A stretch of 64,000 nt of DNA from Streptomyces viridochromogenes. Its GTDB lineage: Bacteria > Actinomycetota > Actinomycetes > Streptomycetales > Streptomycetaceae. Of this stretch, positions 61,989-64,000 are shown piece after piece. Made by a program: the position numbers and the translations under genes. The notes beneath the pieces were generated by a model. The model worked only from the letters and a program-made list of their open reading frames with translations. It was not told the origin of the DNA and did not search any database. Position 1 is the stretch's first letter. Every line of letters starts with the position of its first letter. The stretch spans positions 4,985 to 68,984 of the forward strand of contig NZ_LGUR01000218.1 in assembly GCF_001270495.1 (NCBI RefSeq), given 5' to 3'.

Positions 61989-64000
61989 TGTCTCGGCCGT
62001 CTCCGTTGAGATCTCCTACCTGCTGCCCGGTGTGCTTCCGTGGTGATTCCAGGAGCTCGGCGATTTCGGCGACGGTGGGGCGTTCGAACATGGCACGCAT
62101 GCTGAATTCCGCGTCGAGTTCGGCACGGATCCGGGCGACCAGGCGGATGGCGAGCAGGGAGTGGCCGCCGAGTGCGAAGAAGCTGTCGTGGCTGTCCACC
62201 CGCTTCCGGCCCAGCACCTCGGCGAACATGCCGCGCAGTGCCTGCTCCCGCTGCCGGGATGCCGGGCGCGCGGGTGCGGACGTCGGCGTGTGCACCGGGC
62301 CGCGGTCCGGTGCCCGCCGCGCTCCTGCCGGTACCGCCTCACCGTGCCGGCCCGTCGAGGGCTCTGCCCCGCATGGCACGTCCACGTCTCGCAGAGGCAG
62401 GTCCGGTGTGCTCTCCAGAGCCGTCACCAGGTGTTCGGCGGCTTCGGTCAGCCAGGCGCACACCGCTTCGGGGGCCAGCGGTGCGACCGCCTGGACGGTC
62501 AGCCGGAAGTCGGTGCCGAAGTCGTCGACGGAGACGGTGAGCGGATAACTGGTCCGCTCACCGGCCGGGAGCATCTCGACTCCTTCGAGCCCCGGCTGTG
62601 GAGCCTGGTCGATGTCGCTGCTGTAGCGGTAGTTGAGCAGCGAGGAGAACAAGGGGACGGTCGGTTCGACGCCGCTGGCCTGCTGGGCGAGGGCCAGCGG
62701 AGCGTGTTCGTGGGCCAGCAGTTCGGCCATGTGCAGCTGCATCGTCCGTACGGCCTCGCGGGTGCTCGTCTCCTGGACGGCGAGCCGGACCGGCAGCGTG
62801 TTCAGGAACATCCCCGGGATCCTGTCGGCCCCGACGCCGGCGTGCATCCGGCCGAACAGCACTGTGCCGAAGACGACGTCGTCGCGCGAGGACGCCGCCG
62901 CGAGGACCCGCGCCCAGACGACGTGGAAGACGACTGCGGGGCTGACGCCGAGGCAGCGCGCCTGCTCCCGCAGGCGGAGAGCGAGTTGCCGGTCCATCGG
63001 CACGCCGGCCTCCGTGGCGGAGGCACCCGAGCCGTGGACGTTCGGCACTCCGTGGGGAGTGGTCGCCTCGGTCACGTCGCCCAGCAGTTTCGCGAAGAAG
63101 CGCAGGTGCTCCTCCCGGCCGGCCTGCTGCCGGGACTGCGTGACGAACTCCCGGAAGGAAACCGGCTCCGCCAGCCCGTCCTCCTCGCCCCTCAGGAACG
63201 CCGCCACCTCCTCCAGAATCACCGCGAGACCCGTGTGGTCCTGGGTCAGCTGATGGAACTGGAGGACCAGCAGCCAGCGGCCGGTACCGGGCTCCGCCGC
63301 GACATGGGCGCGCAGCAACGGGGCGCCACCGAGGTCCATCGGCCGGTCGGACTCGGCCAGAAGCCGCGCCGTCGGGTCGGGCTCTTCCTTGTCCAACTCG
63401 ACTTCGACCACGGGGACATCGACGTGGCGGAGGACCACCTGCACCGGTTCGGGCATCCCCTCCCAGACCACGACCGTCCGCAGGGCGTCGTGCCGCTCGA
63501 CGACCTTCCCGAGGGCGTGGAGGAAGGCGTCGACGCGGGCACGGGAGTCGAGGCGCAGCGCCGTGGGCAGGAGGTAGACATCGCCGCCCCGGTCCGCGTC
63601 CAGCAGGTGATGGAAGAGGATGCCCTCCTGGAGCGCGGTCAGTGGGTAGGCGTCGGCGATGTTCGCGGCACCGCCGGGGACGACCCCGGCGATCCGGTCG
63701 ACGTCCGCGGCGCTCACGGCAGGCAGCGTGGTCGACCGCGGGGCGGCCCCGGCGTCGTGCTCCACGGTCGCCCGCGCAGGCGGCGTGCTGGACTGCGCGG
63801 CTGCCCGCGCGGCGAGACTGGCGACCGTCGGCGACGCGAACAAGGTCCGTACATCGACCGGCAGACCGCGTTCACGCACGCGCCCCACCAGGGTCACGGC
63901 CAGCAGGGAGTGTCCGCCGAGTTCGAAGAAGTTGTCGTCGACACCGACCCGCGGCAGACCGAGGACATCGGCGAACACCTCACACAGCACCCGCTCCTCA
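61981..64000 (-). CDS. Non-ribosomal peptide synthetase, C-terminal part (PCP-C-PCP)
   Basis: The reading frame is open to the right edge; the true start is outside. From the edge come a carrier domain with [12 protein letters not shown] (Ser at 63907-63909), then a condensation domain starting [16 protein letters not shown]. Its core motif is HQLTQDHTG instead of HHLxxDHTx, so the usual second His is Gln (codon 63250-63252). Then follow FGTVLFGRM and [11 protein letters not shown], a Pro/Ala-rich linker, and a second carrier domain with [12 protein letters not shown]. No thioesterase domain follows. No adenylation domain is in view, so the adjoining module must lie beyond 64000. Confidence 0.92.
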   Translation of the reverse strand, partial: EERVLCEVFADVLGLPRVGVDDNFFELGGHSLLAVTLVGRVRERGLPVDVRTLFASPTVASLAARAAAQSSTPPARATVEHDAGAAPRSTTLPAVSAADVDRIAGVVPGGAANIADAYPLTALQEGILFHHLLDADRGGDVYLLPTALRLDSRARVDAFLHALGKVVERHDALRTVVVWEGMPEPVQVVLRHVDVPVVEVELDKEEPDPTARLLAESDRPMDLGGAPLLRAHVAAEPGTGRWLLVLQFHQLTQDHTGLAVILEEVAAFLRGEEDGLAEPVSFREFVTQSRQQAGREEHLRFFAKLLGDVTEATTPHGVPNVHGSGASATEAGVPMDRQLALRLREQARCLGVSPAVVFHVVWARVLAAASSRDDVVFGTVLFGRMHAGVGADRIPGMFLNTLPVRLAVQETSTREAVRTMQLHMAELLAHEHAPLALAQQASGVEPTVPLFSSLLNYRYSSDIDQAPQPGLEGVEMLPAGERTSYPLTVSVDDFGTDFRLTVQAVAPLAPEAVCAWLTEAAEHLVTALESTPDLPLRDVDVPCGAEPSTGRHGEAVPAGARRAPDRGPVHTPTSAPARPASRQREQALRGMFAEVLGRKRVDSHDSFFALGGHSLLAIRLVARIRAELDAEFSMRAMFERPTVAEIAELLESPRKHTGQQVGDLNGDGRDID

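Noticed and set aside
1..64000. tRNA, rRNA, insertion sequences or prophage genes
   Set aside because: I looked for cloverleaf CCA-proximal patterns, transposase motifs and att-like repeats by eye and saw none I could support.

Overview
The window is chromosomal DNA from a Streptomyces or a very close actinomycete. It is high in GC with almost uniformly G/C third codon positions, many GTG and TTG starts, and actinomycete signatures such as a WhiJ-type Scr1/DUF397/ATPase triad, an ECF41 sigma factor, F420-type oxidoreductase, MocR and ROK regulators, and a c-di-AMP riboswitch in front of an NlpC/P60 cell-wall hydrolase. I assign the genus by gene content only; no rRNA or tRNA gene lies in the window.

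Layout. 0-4.2 kb: partial Phd/YefM antitoxin with a TGTACA operator, an unusual clpP paralogue, a riboswitch-controlled wall hydrolase, and a WhiJ-like regulatory triad. 4.3-8.8 kb: divergent biotin locus, bioF on the minus strand and bioB-bioA-bioD on the plus strand. 8.8-14.1 kb: hypothetical gene, N-terminally truncated LAL regulator, secreted lipase, methyltransferase, and a Fic/Doc-like toxin with ribbon-helix-helix antitoxin and a perfect operator palindrome. 14.3-22.7 kb: MacB/FtsX-type ABC exporter, LLM oxidoreductase, GNAT, a CNNM/CorC transporter pair, SGNH hydrolase. 22.7-26.4 kb: Gly-Tyr repeat surface protein, purB, mug. 26.4-31.3 kb: ABC exporter divergent from a two-component system, then a ROK regulator. 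31.4-38.5 kb: GntR/UTRA regulator, ECF41 sigma factor divergent from an alpha/beta hydrolase, an EamA transporter overlapping that hydrolase and divergent from a MocR regulator, and a Tat-exported PhoD phosphatase with a likely PHO box. 38.6-51.6 kb: ACT-GNAT protein, a trans-sulfuration-type PLP enzyme with a divergent Lrp regulator, DUF885 peptidase, SDR, a tandem array of 21/22-bp units, orphan Imm21, rhodanese with divergent Lrp, and sbcDC.

52-64 kb is the edge of a non-ribosomal peptide gene cluster that continues beyond the right end. Seven minus-strand genes, mostly overlapping or closely spaced, run NRPS (PCP-C-PCP visible), GHMP kinase resembling threonine kinase PduX, cysteine-synthase-like PLP enzyme, ATP-grasp ligase, type II thioesterase, MbtH and MFS exporter. 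Nearby are an HMG-CoA synthase, a quinone-oxidoreductase-like MDR enzyme and a two-part methyltransferase. The kinase/PLP/ATP-grasp set suggests that threonine is phosphorylated and its beta position replaced to give a non-proteinogenic amino acid such as a 2,3-diaminobutyrate derivative. That chemistry is inference.

Strongest leads are the NRPS cassette and its condensation domain with a His-to-Gln change in the active-site motif, the 21/22-bp array at 44.56-45.01 kb, the ClpP whose serine is displaced by one residue, the five-cysteine tail on BioB, and several inverted repeats that appear to be operators.
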